In this document: positions 44,891 to 53,683 of the stretch, piece after piece | Position numbering within the stretch: the stretch's first letter is position 1 | How the letters are laid out: each line of letters opens with the position of its first letter | Assembly (NCBI RefSeq): GCF_000971985.1 | Contig: NZ_KQ040799.1 | Span: 1 to 64,000 of the forward strand | Source of the DNA: Paenibacillus dauci | GTDB lineage: Bacteria; Bacillota; Bacilli; Paenibacillales; Paenibacillaceae | Reading direction: 5' to 3' | Length of the DNA: 64,000 nucleotides | The notes under the pieces: model-generated | Seen by the model: the letters and a program-made list of their open reading frames with translations, nothing else | What the model was told of the DNA's origin: nothing | The model's database searches: none | Translations under genes and position numbers: made by a program

Positions 44891-44931
44891 TTCATTTCAA
44901 TCTAAACAAGGTTGAAATGAGATGTTTTTAT
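44891..44931 (+). terminator. Weak terminator after paralogue 2
   Basis: CATTTCAA pairs with TTGAAATG, with a TTTTTA tract after AGATG. Confidence 0.55.
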
Positions 44932-44938
44932 TATTAAA

Positions 44939-45020
44939 AATCACATCATACTATCAACGATATGTTGGTCAGTTTGAGACCAGTATAGGATGGAATACTT
45001 TTTAATTGCAATATTTAACG
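44939..45020. repeat. Duplicated leader, copy B
   Basis: Second copy of the leader that starts ATCACATCATACTATCAACG, directly upstream of paralogue 3. Confidence 0.85.
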
Positions 45021-45051
45021 TGTAGTCATTAATAAAGCTGTGGAGGTTTAA

Positions 45052-45510
45052 ATGAAATCATTTAAATTATTTTTTGTTCTTATCCTATCCGTTATACTGC
45101 TTATCCCATCTTTAAATGTTGTCCATGCCTCGCGCGAAAAACCAGCAGTTTATGTAAATAATCAACAGCTCGATATCTTTGCTGGAATAGGCTCAAAAGG
45201 TGTAACTTATGTTCCTTTCAGACCCATTTTTGAAAAACTTAATATGACAGTTGATTGGGATAGCAATAAAAAATCAGTAACTGCCAAAAATGATAAAACA
45301 ACGATTACATTAACCAACAATTCTTATACAGCTTATGTAAATGGTGAAAAAGTGGATTTGTTGGCTCCGCCATTTATTGATCCTAACAACAATAGTTTTA
45401 ATGTGAACTTACGTTTTGTTGCTGAATCTTCGGGAGCAAAAGTCACTTGGGTGAAAAAAGGAAATGATGCTAGTATTTATATTACAAATCCTAATCTAAA
45501 TAAAAATTAA
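45052..45510 (+). CDS. Secreted stalk-domain protein, paralogue 3
   Basis: 152 residues with ATG at 45052 after GGAGGTTTAA. Signal peptide ends VVHA before SREKP. The domain has VYVNNQQLDIFA, VTYVPFRPIFEKLNMTVDWD, and NVNLRFVAESSGAKVTWVKK. It is the most diverged of the three in the loop regions (LLAPPFIDPNNNSFN). It is followed by a strong terminator, so the three may form one unit with internal leaders. Confidence 0.85.
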   Translation: MKSFKLFFVLILSVILLIPSLNVVHASREKPAVYVNNQQLDIFAGIGSKGVTYVPFRPIFEKLNMTVDWDSNKKSVTAKNDKTTITLTNNSYTAYVNGEKVDLLAPPFIDPNNNSFNVNLRFVAESSGAKVTWVKKGNDASIYITNPNLNKN

Positions 45511-45527
45511 ATACGATTATAATTGCC

Positions 45528-45568
45528 ATGTCATCTCCAGCAGCTACAGTTGGAGATGACATTTTTTT
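45528..45568. terminator. Rho-independent terminator
   Basis: ATGTCATCTCCA pairs perfectly with TGGAGATGACAT followed by seven T residues. It ends the stalk-protein cluster before the converging yesN-like gene. Confidence 0.92.
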
Positions 45569-45644
45569 ATTTACTCATACAAAAGTATTCTATAAATACA
45601 GACATTGCGAAATTTAAAATGATAATACTTCCTCTTCCCTCTAT

Positions 45645-47204
45645 CTACTCCCCGCACTTCCTGTACTCCGTCGGCGTCATGCCGGTCACCTTTTTGAACA
45701 CCTGGCTAAAATACTGCGAATTGCCACCAAAGCCGAACAGCTCCGCCAATTCAAATACTTTCACATCCCCGCTGCGACGAATATGCTCGGTAGCGCGCTC
45801 GATTCGGTAGCGATTGACGTACTGGGAGAAGTTGTCGCCGGTCACTTTTTTGAAAATTTTGCCCAGATAATCGGGGTTCATGTACAGCATCTGATGGGCC
45901 ACACCGTTCAATGACAGCTCAGCGTTCACATAGTTCTCCTCGATAATCTGCAGCATCTTGTTCACCACAGAGGACTGACGGTTGATATTGCTGCGGTAGT
46001 AACCCGCCGCCAGCTCCGAAGCGGCCTGCCGGATAAAGTCATGTAGCCCGGTAAGCGTCTCCAGCACTGACAGATCAGCGAGACGGCTGGTGAACCGGGA
46101 GCGCTCCTCAGCCGGATAGAGACGGATCATGACCGCATACAGCTGCAGCACATAGGAACGGGTCACCCCGATATCCAGACGCATCGCCGACAGTTCAGCG
46201 AACAATCGGTCAATCTCGGTCTCCACCTCCTGCACCTGTCCCGATTTCATGAGCAGGATAAAGCTTTCCTCGTCCAGCTCAAAGCCCGTACTTTCCCGTG
46301 AATCCGCCAGCGCTACATCCTGCCTCGTAATCACACTACCTTCACCCACATAGAAGCGGTGATTCATATACTGCTGGGTATCGCGGTACATCCGGCGCAG
46401 ATCGACCATACGGTCCGGTTCGCTGAGAGCGATAGTCACTTCCAGCTTGTAGAACCCGCCGAATACTTCCTTAACCTTTTGCAATCCGTCGATAAGCCCG
46501 GTCAATGTCTGTGGATCATCCAGGAGCAGCAGCAGTTCATCCTGCATCTGGATCGTCGTGCCCATCAGCACACCTTCAAGAATATCTTCGGCGATATTTT
46601 TCAGGGCAAATAAATGCTCGTATTCATGAGAATCCTCGACCCGCATCAGCACCATACGGACCGGACGGTTCTGCAGATTGATATGGAACAGCCGTTCATA
46701 ATAGTCGAGATCCCGGCTGCCGTACATTTTGTTGGAGATGAATTCTTTGAGGAACTGTTCCTTGACCTGCGGCAGCATCCGGTTAAACTGCTCGCGCATA
46801 CTGATGACGAACTGTTCGCGCTCTTCCTCGGCGGCACGCTCCGACAATAGCTCGCTGATCGCTTCCTCGATCTGATGCTCGTTGCACGGTTTGACCAGAT
46901 AGTGCTTGACCCCGTATTGCATGGCGCGGCGTGCATAATCAAAGTCCTTGTAGCCGGACAGCATAATAAACCGGATATCCGGGAAATGCTCATACGTCTT
47001 GGCGACCAATCCGATCCCGTCGAGACCCGGCATGGAGATATCGCTGATGACAATATCCGGACGCTTCTCGGCAATCCGTTCATATGCTTCGATCCCATTA
47101 CGGGCAGTACCGACCAATTCGGTGCCGCTGCCCTGCCAATCCACTACCTGAGAGATGCCCTCCAGGATCATCCGCTCATCATCCACCAACAGCACTTTGT
47201 ACAT
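45645..47204 (-). CDS. yesN: YesN-like response regulator (REC plus AraC-type HTH)
   Basis: 519 residues. Receiver domain 2-120 with DDE (8-10), phosphoacceptor Asp55 (VISDISMPG) and LVKPCNE. A long helical middle (about 130-410) is followed by a C-terminal AraC/XylS double helix-turn-helix (about 415-515) with SLNGVAHQMLYMNPDYLGKI and FGFGGNSQYFSQVFKKVTGM. The start at 47204 follows AAAGGGGAG and lies 26 bases inside the end of yesM, so the two are translationally coupled. It presumably activates the nearby rhamnogalacturonan operon. Confidence 0.95.
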   Translation of the reverse strand: MYKVLLVDDERMILEGISQVVDWQGSGTELVGTARNGIEAYERIAEKRPDIVISDISMPGLDGIGLVAKTYEHFPDIRFIMLSGYKDFDYARRAMQYGVKHYLVKPCNEHQIEEAISELLSERAAEEEREQFVISMREQFNRMLPQVKEQFLKEFISNKMYGSRDLDYYERLFHINLQNRPVRMVLMRVEDSHEYEHLFALKNIAEDILEGVLMGTTIQMQDELLLLLDDPQTLTGLIDGLQKVKEVFGGFYKLEVTIALSEPDRMVDLRRMYRDTQQYMNHRFYVGEGSVITRQDVALADSRESTGFELDEESFILLMKSGQVQEVETEIDRLFAELSAMRLDIGVTRSYVLQLYAVMIRLYPAEERSRFTSRLADLSVLETLTGLHDFIRQAASELAAGYYRSNINRQSSVVNKMLQIIEENYVNAELSLNGVAHQMLYMNPDYLGKIFKKVTGDNFSQYVNRYRIERATEHIRRSGDVKVFELAELFGFGGNSQYFSQVFKKVTGMTPTEYRKCGE

Positions 47205-48966
47205 CGTACAGCTCCCCTTTCTCATATGGAATACGAATATGAAATGCAGTGACCACGTCCGGTTCGCTCTCAATACTCAGTCCATATTCAGGACCAAAGG
47301 TCAGCCGGATTCGCTCCATAATGTTATTGAGTCCAATTCCTTTGCCCCGTGTACGAACCTGCCCTTGATGCAGCCGTTCCAGAAACTCCGGCGTCATACC
47401 GGGACCGTCATCTTCTACCGTAATCTGCACCACACCCTGCTCCAGCCGGGCTGTGATGCGAATATGACAGACTTCGATCTTGGGTTCCAGGGCGTAATGA
47501 ATCGCATTTTCGACCAGAGGCTGCAGCGTCAGCTTGGGAATTGGCGTATCCAACAGCTCCTCCGGCACGTCAATTGTAAAGTCCAATCGCTCCTCAAACC
47601 GCATCCGCTGAATGGTCACATAGCTGCGCACAATATCCAGTTCATCTCCGAGCCGGATCAGCTTGTCCGACATATTGACCGAGCTGCGCAGCAGGAACCC
47701 CAGCGCTTCTACCATGCGAGAGATCTCGGTCTGCTTGTTGACCTTGGCCATCCAGTTGATCGACTCCAGCGTATTATAGAGAAAATGGGGATCAATCTGT
47801 GCTTGCAGTGCCTTGAGCTCGGTCTCACGGATAATCAGCTGCTTGGCGTAATTCTCGTCGATCAGCTCCCGAATCCGCCGCAGCATCCGGTTAAAGGTAC
47901 GATGCAGCAGTCCGACTTCATTCTGTGCACTGGCTGTTACCGGATCGGTCGTCAGCTCACCCAGCTGATCGAGATTACCGGTCTCTACGGTACGCATCTT
48001 CTGCAGCAGCCGCTCCATCGGCCGGGTAATACTGCGCGACAGCTTCGTCCCGAAGATCAGCGCCAGCAGAAAAATGCCGATAAATACAATCGTAACCATA
48101 CGCTTGATCCAGACCATCCGCTGGAACATCTCGTCAAATGGCGTAATATGCAAATACGTCCAGCCCGTATAGGCAGACTGAATCCGCGCCGAGAAGTAGC
48201 TTTCTTCCGGCAGTGTCACCACACCATAAGGCTGGCTGCGCTGAAGCGCCTGACCGATCACCTCTTTATTCAATGTCGGTGCCAGCTCTGGTGGATACAC
48301 AATCTCCTCCCCATCCGAGATAATCAGCTGGCTGCCCGAACTGCTCTCTACCTGCTGCTGTACGATCCGGTCGATACGAATGCGGACAATAATCGTCCCC
48401 AGATCGTTCAGGGTAAACGTAGATCCGCTGAATTCCTTGAACTGCCGCACTGCCAGCAGTGACCCCTGCTCTCCCACATACCAGGAGTTGGAGCCGGCTT
48501 TGGCATGTGCCAGCTTAATCAGATCGTTGCGCAGCACAGCCGGAATACCTTCACGATTGCCTGCCGACATCACTTCACCCTCGCGATCGATCGCCATCAT
48601 CGAATAGACAAATTTCTCCGAGCCGGCAAAAGCGATCAGTCGGTTAGTGATCTTTTTACGGATTACATTTTTCTCATAGATGGAAGACTCCTGCTGGAGC
48701 TGGGATAGATAACGCTGCAGCTGCTCATCTGTCACTACGCGAAATGACAGATTCTCGATATCCTTGAGCTGGTTCTCGATCTCAACCGAGGACATGTTCA
48801 GCAACTCTGACGTCTTCTCGTACATCTGGCTGTCATAGGTGTTGTAGACCGTATTCAGGACCAGCAAATACGAAGCAAAACTGCCTAACATCAGCACAGA
48901 AATAAGCAGCAGCATCTGGCGATGTATACCCAGATTAATGTAAGCGCTTTTAAAACGGGTGAGCAT
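47179..48966 (-). CDS. yesM: YesM-like sensor histidine kinase
   Basis: 595 residues. Start at 48966 after GGAGGAAGG. Membrane helix 1 about 17-37, an extracellular sensing region of about 240 residues (Cache-like; TFTLNDLGTIIVRIRIDRI), membrane helix 2 about 283-303 (VTIVFIGIFLLALIFGTKL), HAMP (SRSITRPMERLLQKM), then the His_kinase domain with the phosphoacceptor His in AQIDPHFLYNTLESINWMAK and an ATPase domain with VENAIHYAL, EDDGPGM and GKGIGLNNIMERI. It pairs with the overlapping yesN and is likely a sensor of extracellular oligosaccharide. Confidence 0.95.
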   Translation of the reverse strand: MLTRFKSAYINLGIHRQMLLLISVLMLGSFASYLLVLNTVYNTYDSQMYEKTSELLNMSSVEIENQLKDIENLSFRVVTDEQLQRYLSQLQQESSIYEKNVIRKKITNRLIAFAGSEKFVYSMMAIDREGEVMSAGNREGIPAVLRNDLIKLAHAKAGSNSWYVGEQGSLLAVRQFKEFSGSTFTLNDLGTIIVRIRIDRIVQQQVESSSGSQLIISDGEEIVYPPELAPTLNKEVIGQALQRSQPYGVVTLPEESYFSARIQSAYTGWTYLHITPFDEMFQRMVWIKRMVTIVFIGIFLLALIFGTKLSRSITRPMERLLQKMRTVETGNLDQLGELTTDPVTASAQNEVGLLHRTFNRMLRRIRELIDENYAKQLIIRETELKALQAQIDPHFLYNTLESINWMAKVNKQTEISRMVEALGFLLRSSVNMSDKLIRLGDELDIVRSYVTIQRMRFEERLDFTIDVPEELLDTPIPKLTLQPLVENAIHYALEPKIEVCHIRITARLEQGVVQITVEDDGPGMTPEFLERLHQGQVRTRGKGIGLNNIMERIRLTFGPEYGLSIESEPDVVTAFHIRIPYEKGELYDVQSAVGG

Positions 48967-49071
48967 AGTACCTTCCTCCATTACCGTAATGCAGTATGTG
49001 GTAGCTCTCATTTACACCAATAGGAAGCAGCCAAACTATCGAATAAACGCGATGACAGGGATATACATGCA

Positions 49072-49085
49072 GGTTAACGTTTACA
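49072..49085 (-). promoter_or_regulatory. cre-like site upstream of yesMN
   Basis: TGTAAACGTTAACC on the minus strand matches 13 of 14 positions of TGWNANCGNTNWCA (last A is C). With the perfect box at 43333 it suggests both regulators and operon are under catabolite control. Confidence 0.5.
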
Positions 49086-49180
49086 AATATATAAATTAAA
49101 TGTAATTTACTGTATATTATTATAGCTTGGATTTTGTGCAAAAAACAGCAGGATTCCTGCAAACAGGGCTAATTAACCAG

Positions 49181-49214
49181 AAAAAAACAGCTGAACCTGG
49201 CGTTCAGCTGTTTT
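49181..49214 (-). terminator. Rho-independent terminator
   Basis: On the minus strand AACAGCTGAAC pairs with GTTCAGCTGTT followed by TTTTT; 78 bases past the stop of the SGNH esterase gene. Confidence 0.88.
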
Positions 49215-49291
49215 AGTTTCTGCTTATGCAGAGAATAGATTGCATATTATCATTTAGTTTTTTGTTGATTTTATTGCTGGAGCATTACATT

Positions 49292-50668
49292 TCAGTTACG
49301 GATAAATACCGCTTTCCAGCGATTCACATAATGAACGTCATATCCGAGAGTATCTGCCAGCAGACTGAGCGGTACATATACTTTGCTATTGCTACCACTG
49401 CCTTTCATAAAAGCAGCTGTATCCGTGCTTACCCGCTTACCGTTGACCATGATCATTTTACTGTTCAGCGGAATTGTAATTTGTTGTGTGCCACTGCTGA
49501 TAACCGCCGAACGATTGGCTGCTGACCAGCTAACTCGTGCGCCCAGTGCTGCTGTCACATCACGCAGGGCGACATAGGTACGTCTGCTTCGTACAACCGG
49601 CTGATCTGCCGTCTTCAGCTGACGACCATTGGTATAAATCACAGGACCAGCTGTTCCTGTCCCGCTTGCCGGCGGAGTAATATAACTCTGCTCTCCCCAG
49701 ATTGCTTTACTAAAAGCGGCAGCCATAGACTCATAACCGGCTGCGTTCGGATGAATATCACCTTCGGCAATATGTGTCATTGCCAGCTCCTGACCCTGAA
49801 ATGCAGTTGCGACATGGGCTACACGTACATCCAGCCCCTGCTGCTTGTAATGATCCACGGTCTCTTCTACGATCTGACTGAAGCTGGCGGCAGCTTTGTT
49901 CAGATCACGGTATAATCCGGCTCCTGCCAGCATTGGAACCGGCTGATACTGATCAGCAATTACGATCACTGCCTTGGGATTGAGTGTAGTCAGCTGATCC
50001 ACAATCGATGTAATATGACTGCGATATCCCTGGGTAATCGGTGTAAGATCAATCGACGACAGATCCTGCGGCAGTGCGGTCAGTGACCCCAGCGCATTCA
50101 GAAAATCATTGCCGCCAATCGTAATTGTGATCAGATCCGCATTGCGAATATCGCGGGCGGTCTGTGCACCATCGAGCGTACGACTGCTGCCCGGCAGACC
50201 GGTCTGGATATTCGCCGTACTGATCGATCGGCCAGCAGTGATTGCATCCATGTAATTTTTCAGTCCTTCACTGGTCAGGCCAAGTATGCCGTCATTGATT
50301 GCCTGACTGCGACCGCGAAACAGCTCCTGTTCTGCCAGTCGGGTCGTAAATCCGTCATACGCGTCAGCATTTACCTCCGGTTCATATCCGGCGGTCAATG
50401 AATCCCCGAGAAAGACCATATGTTCATACGCCTGCTGTTGTCCGGTATCACCCACTGCTGCTCCGTACACGGTAGAAGCCGCGCCTCCACTTCCGGAACC
50501 GAGCAGCAGCAGTACCATCATATATTGAATAAAAATAAATTTCCCCTCCCTCGCTGGGCGATGATTTCGGCTATGAAGATCATCGACTGGTGAATATGAT
50601 AATGCTGTATTGGTAACATCCTTGCTGAAAAGTGTAAATAAAGCGGTCATTCTGAACCTTTTTGACAT
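49292..50668 (-). CDS. Secreted SGNH/GDSL esterase with C-terminal stalk domain
   Basis: 458 residues. AAAGGAG before ATG 50668. The N-terminus is long (about 45 residues) before the hydrophobic signal core FIQYMMVLLLLGSG and a cut near VYGA (about 70). The lipase/esterase domain is about 82-325: block I FLGDSLTAGYEPEV (Ser), GGNDFLNALG (Gly/Asn) and DIHPNAAGY (Asp/His). The C-terminal 110 residues (345-458) are a copper-amine-oxidase-type stalk domain (RRTYVALRDVTAALGARVSW and VYVPLSLLADTLGYDVHYV), the same module as the three small proteins at 43.8-45.5 kb. Probably a cell-surface carbohydrate or lipid esterase. Confidence 0.9.
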   Translation of the reverse strand: MSKRFRMTALFTLFSKDVTNTALSYSPVDDLHSRNHRPAREGKFIFIQYMMVLLLLGSGSGGAASTVYGAAVGDTGQQQAYEHMVFLGDSLTAGYEPEVNADAYDGFTTRLAEQELFRGRSQAINDGILGLTSEGLKNYMDAITAGRSISTANIQTGLPGSSRTLDGAQTARDIRNADLITITIGGNDFLNALGSLTALPQDLSSIDLTPITQGYRSHITSIVDQLTTLNPKAVIVIADQYQPVPMLAGAGLYRDLNKAAASFSQIVEETVDHYKQQGLDVRVAHVATAFQGQELAMTHIAEGDIHPNAAGYESMAAAFSKAIWGEQSYITPPASGTGTAGPVIYTNGRQLKTADQPVVRSRRTYVALRDVTAALGARVSWSAANRSAVISSGTQQITIPLNSKMIMVNGKRVSTDTAAFMKGSGSNSKVYVPLSLLADTLGYDVHYVNRWKAVFIRN

Positions 50669-50717
50669 CGCAGCATCTCCTTTTTCCTTGTTCTGTATTA
50701 TCCGTAGATCCAGATAT

Positions 50718-50754
50718 AAAAAGGCTGCTGCAGTCCGTGTGGACTACAACAGCC
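50718..50754 (-). terminator. Rho-independent terminator
   Basis: On the minus strand GGCTGTTGTAGTCC pairs with GGACTGCAGCAGCC (two mismatches) and is followed by TTTTTATA; 25 bases after the 82-residue gene. Confidence 0.82.
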
Positions 50755-50778
50755 ATTTATTCCTGTTGGTGCTGAAGA

Positions 50779-51027
50779 TTACTCTTCGTCCTTGGAGTCC
50801 GGACGTTTGGCCTTGTTCAGGTAATCATCATAACGTCCATCCAGTTCCTTGGCCATTTTGCGGTATTGAAGGGTCTCTTCTACAATGGGATCGTTCTCCG
50901 TCTGGATTCTCACTTCGTATTTGGGCGGAATCATACGACGTTCCCGACTGTCCCGTTCTTCTTCCTGCATCTGTCCTTCGGTTAATCGCTCGCTGAGTTC
51001 ACGTTCCAGTTCATCGGATGATGGCAT
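50779..51027 (-). CDS. Small highly charged hypothetical protein
   Basis: 82 residues, with Glu, Arg, Lys and Asp making up nearly half. No cysteine, signal peptide or membrane segment. N-terminal half is predicted helical (SSDELERELSERLTEGQMQE), with YEVRIQTENDPIVEET in the centre. RBS AAGGAG gives good support for translation. No family recognised. It lies downstream of suhB on the same strand (112-base gap). Confidence 0.72.
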   Translation of the reverse strand: MPSSDELERELSERLTEGQMQEEERDSRERRMIPPKYEVRIQTENDPIVEETLQYRKMAKELDGRYDDYLNKAKRPDSKDEE

Positions 51028-51139
51028 ATTGGTTCACTCCTTATCACGATCATCTGACAGGCGCATATACACCTGAAGATAGACTCTATCCTTTATTTAC
51101 CCTTGCTGCAGACAATTCATTCAGTTCGGTTCCGTGCAA

Positions 51140-52000
51140 TTATACAGGCAGATCGGTCAGACCTGCCGTATGCAGTTCACGAATCAGTTCTTCATGAATA
51201 TGACCATTGGTCGCAGCAACATTGCGCACGGTCAGCTTGTACTCTTCTCCGGAAATATCACCGATCCGGCCGCCAGCTTCCTGTACGAGCAGGGCCCCTG
51301 CTGCCAGATCCCAAGCATTCAGACCGACTTCCCAGTAAGCATTCAGACGACCGGCTGCCACGTAAGCCAGATGCAGCGCGGCCGATCCGCCGTTACGGAT
51401 ACTGCGCACTTTGGGCACCATTTCCACCAGTGCACGGGTATTGCGCTCCAGACCGGCATTGGCTGGAAACCCGGTTGCCACCAGACTCTCGGCCAATGTT
51501 TTCTCGCCGGCTACTTTCATCAGATTACCGTGTACATAGGCGCCTTTGCCTTTTTCGGCAACAAACAATTCATCATGGGTCGGGTCGTAGACGACGCCAA
51601 CGATCACTTCACCTTTGTGTGCAACAGCGATCGATACACAATAGTATGGGAAACCATGCACAAAGTTGGTCGTTCCATCAATCGGGTCCACGATCCATAC
51701 ATACTCGGCATCCAGTACATTTTCGGTCGCCTGAATCGAAGCTTCCGCTCCAATCCCTGCACTTTCCTCTCCCAGAAATTCATCTTCCGGGCAGTAGGTC
51801 AGTACCAGCTTGCGAATCATTTGTTCTGCGCCTTTATCCACTTCTGTCACCAGATCCTGGGATGACGTCTTGGTATCGAGCTGCTTGTAGCTGCCCAGCT
51901 TGGTTTTGATCCATTCACCGGTTTTGGAAGCGGCATTAATCGCTACGGCTACCCGGCTTTTACTGCTTACGACATAGGGTTGCTTTTGGTTATCTTCCAT
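51140..52000 (-). CDS. suhB: Inositol-1-monophosphatase family protein
   Basis: 286 residues, Mg-dependent phosphomonoesterase, cytoplasmic. Metal-site motifs are GEES (77-80), VDPIDGTTNFVHG (104-116) and NAWDLAAGALLVQEAGG. The start at 52000 follows GGGGG; a TTG six bases earlier is unlikely. Typical length 260-290. The substrate may be inositol monophosphate, NADP or other sugar phosphates; members are often annotated SuhB. It has no direct functional link with its neighbours. Confidence 0.93.
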   Translation of the reverse strand: MEDNQKQPYVVSSKSRVAVAINAASKTGEWIKTKLGSYKQLDTKTSSQDLVTEVDKGAEQMIRKLVLTYCPEDEFLGEESAGIGAEASIQATENVLDAEYVWIVDPIDGTTNFVHGFPYYCVSIAVAHKGEVIVGVVYDPTHDELFVAEKGKGAYVHGNLMKVAGEKTLAESLVATGFPANAGLERNTRALVEMVPKVRSIRNGGSAALHLAYVAAGRLNAYWEVGLNAWDLAAGALLVQEAGGRIGDISGEEYKLTVRNVAATNGHIHEELIRELHTAGLTDLPV

Positions 52001-52049
52001 GTTCAATCCCCCTGCATATTATGAAATATCTGTGATAATGGCTCTGACT

Positions 52050-53051
52050 TTACGGTAACACTTCAATACTGCCCTTGTCGATGATCCGAACGCCATCGCC
52101 CTGATAGTTATGCAGATCCTTCATTAGCTGGAACAGTGCCACATCCTTATGCTTGGCTTCGAGCATAACATCCATATGGCTGGATGTGCGCGCCGCCTCC
52201 CGCAGGAATTCCAGTAGCGGCCCTGCTTCGACGCCGTCTGCATGACTGCGGCGATCGGTCTCGCTCCTCGGACTGGAAGCATGAATCTTGGGCGGTAGAT
52301 GAACACCATCCGGCACATCGGTACGTGCCAGCGGCGACTCCCATGTACGGGCCACTTCCGGCCACCAGTAAGATGCCGGTTCACCGGCGCAGTTTACCAT
52401 ATGATGGTGGATATCCAGTACCATCGGCAGTCCGGTACGCTGCGCTACCGCCAGCGTCTCTCCACTGGTAAAAGTTTTGTCGTCATTTTCCAGGGTGATC
52501 CGGCACTGGATATCAGGGTCCAGATGCTGGAAATGTTCAATAAATCGCTCCGACGCTGTCGGTTTGTCTCCATAGGCGCCGCCGATATGAATATTATTTT
52601 TGGAACGGGCATCCAGCCCCATCGCATCCAGCATCTTCACATGGTAGCGCAGGTCACGAATCGACGATTCCAGCACTTCCGGACGCGGCGTACTGAGCAC
52701 GGTAAAATGATCCGGGTGAAAGGATACACGCAGATTATGCTTGCGTATATACTCGCCTACCTCGGCAAATGAATCCGCCAGTGCCGGATACGGGTCCCAA
52801 TCGCTCAGATCCGTATGAGTCGCCAGTGGAATGATTTTGGAGGTCATGCGGTACATCTGAATCTCTTCGGCTACATTATGGCGCAGCAGTCGAAGGGTAT
52901 TATGAAGATTGGTGCGGGCGATCTGTTCCAGGGAACGGAGCCCGGCTTCGCGGTCAGGTAGCTTTTTGAACCTGGCCATGGTCATGGTTTTGGAAGGCGA
53001 TGAGTCCTTGACTTCAAGCGACATCGCTACATATCCGAATCGTACAATCAT
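52050..53051 (-). CDS. uvsE: UV DNA damage endonuclease UvsE
   Basis: 333 residues of the UVDE TIM-barrel family, which nicks DNA 5' to UV photoproducts (alternative excision repair). Landmarks: MIVRFGYVAMSLEV, LPLATHTDLSDWDP-type segment, VSFHPDHFTVLSTP, NIHIGGAYGDK, LENDDKTFT and MVLDIHHHMVNCAGE, which supply the three-metal ligands, then PKIHASSPR. The family is common in spore-forming Bacilli. It lies 49 bases upstream of suhB on the same strand. Confidence 0.95.
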   Translation of the reverse strand: MIVRFGYVAMSLEVKDSSPSKTMTMARFKKLPDREAGLRSLEQIARTNLHNTLRLLRHNVAEEIQMYRMTSKIIPLATHTDLSDWDPYPALADSFAEVGEYIRKHNLRVSFHPDHFTVLSTPRPEVLESSIRDLRYHVKMLDAMGLDARSKNNIHIGGAYGDKPTASERFIEHFQHLDPDIQCRITLENDDKTFTSGETLAVAQRTGLPMVLDIHHHMVNCAGEPASYWWPEVARTWESPLARTDVPDGVHLPPKIHASSPRSETDRRSHADGVEAGPLLEFLREAARTSSHMDVMLEAKHKDVALFQLMKDLHNYQGDGVRIIDKGSIEVLP

Positions 53052-53144
53052 AGGGCTGAGTGCCTCCTCTGGTTTCGCTGTAATATTGACACCGAAGCCG
53101 GAGACAGGTTGCTCTACAACCCCTTTGCTGGAGCAGCAGATTGC

Positions 53145-53462
53145 TTACTTTTGCTCTCCGAAAAACATCTCATAGGCAAGATCCGTCTGTACTCTGGATT
53201 CTTCCGGTGTCAATTTGCGGATTAATTGCATCTCCACTTCTGTTACCTCATTACCCTGAAAGTTAATCTCTGCAATGCATCCGGTTATTTTCACGATCGC
53301 AACTGCGGTGTTATCCGGCGTATAAGCAATAACCTTTTGTCCGGTCGGAAATACGCGAAAACCCTGCTTGACCATTTTGCCTTTGCCATATTCGAGCAAA
53401 TCGAGCAGTTCCTGCCTGTTCTTGAATTTGCATACGGAATTGAATTCGGTCTGGAATCCCAT
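53145..53462 (-). CDS. Conserved small hypothetical protein
   Basis: 105 residues. The start at 53462 (MGFQTEFNSVCKFKN) follows GGGAGG; an upstream extension of 27 residues lacks support. It appears as a compact alpha/beta protein: RQELLDLLEYGKGKMVKQGF, then strands VIAYTPDNTAVAIVKI and IAEINFQGNEVTEVEMQLIR, with a final helix (LTPEESRVQTDLAYEMFF). No motif for catalysis. No family recognised with confidence. Confidence 0.75.
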   Translation of the reverse strand: MGFQTEFNSVCKFKNRQELLDLLEYGKGKMVKQGFRVFPTGQKVIAYTPDNTAVAIVKITGCIAEINFQGNEVTEVEMQLIRKLTPEESRVQTDLAYEMFFGEQK

Positions 53463-53594
53463 CTTCTCGCCTCCCTGGAAATTATATATTGACCTGCAGC
53501 TGGTATGAGTCTGCCTGGTCGTCTGCATCATAAGGTATAACACCTTCTGCCCCCTCTACTGTGACAGGGACATGTAATATCTTTGAATCCATCT

Positions 53595-53649
53595 GCCGCG
53601 AAAGGGAACCAGGCCGCCATTTACGGCGCTGTTCCCTTTCTTTCGCTGC
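53595..53649. repeat. Short palindrome related to the structured element (possible copy 4)
   Basis: GCGAAAGGGAAC and GTTCCCTTTCTTTCGC pair with a small bulge around an inner GCCG/CGGC stem. The ends match the outer arms of copies 1-3 (GAAAAGGGA and TTCCCTTTCCTnCGC) but the internal loop sequences are missing, as in an internally deleted copy. It lies 35 bases past the ddl stop and has no T-tract typical of a terminator. Confidence 0.5.
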
Positions 53650-53683
53650 AAGATGGGGATTTGTATTGGTTGGAAAAAGAAAT

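Larger units (their letters stand above)
48967..49291. other. yesM upstream region
   Basis: 325 bases. It contains a near-perfect cre box on the minus strand at 49085-49072 and the terminator of the SGNH gene at 49181-49214. No gene. Confidence 0.55.

Noticed and set aside
47155-48462. 435-codon plus-strand open frame opposite yesM
   Set aside because: Antisense shadow of a clear histidine kinase; no start signal or domain.
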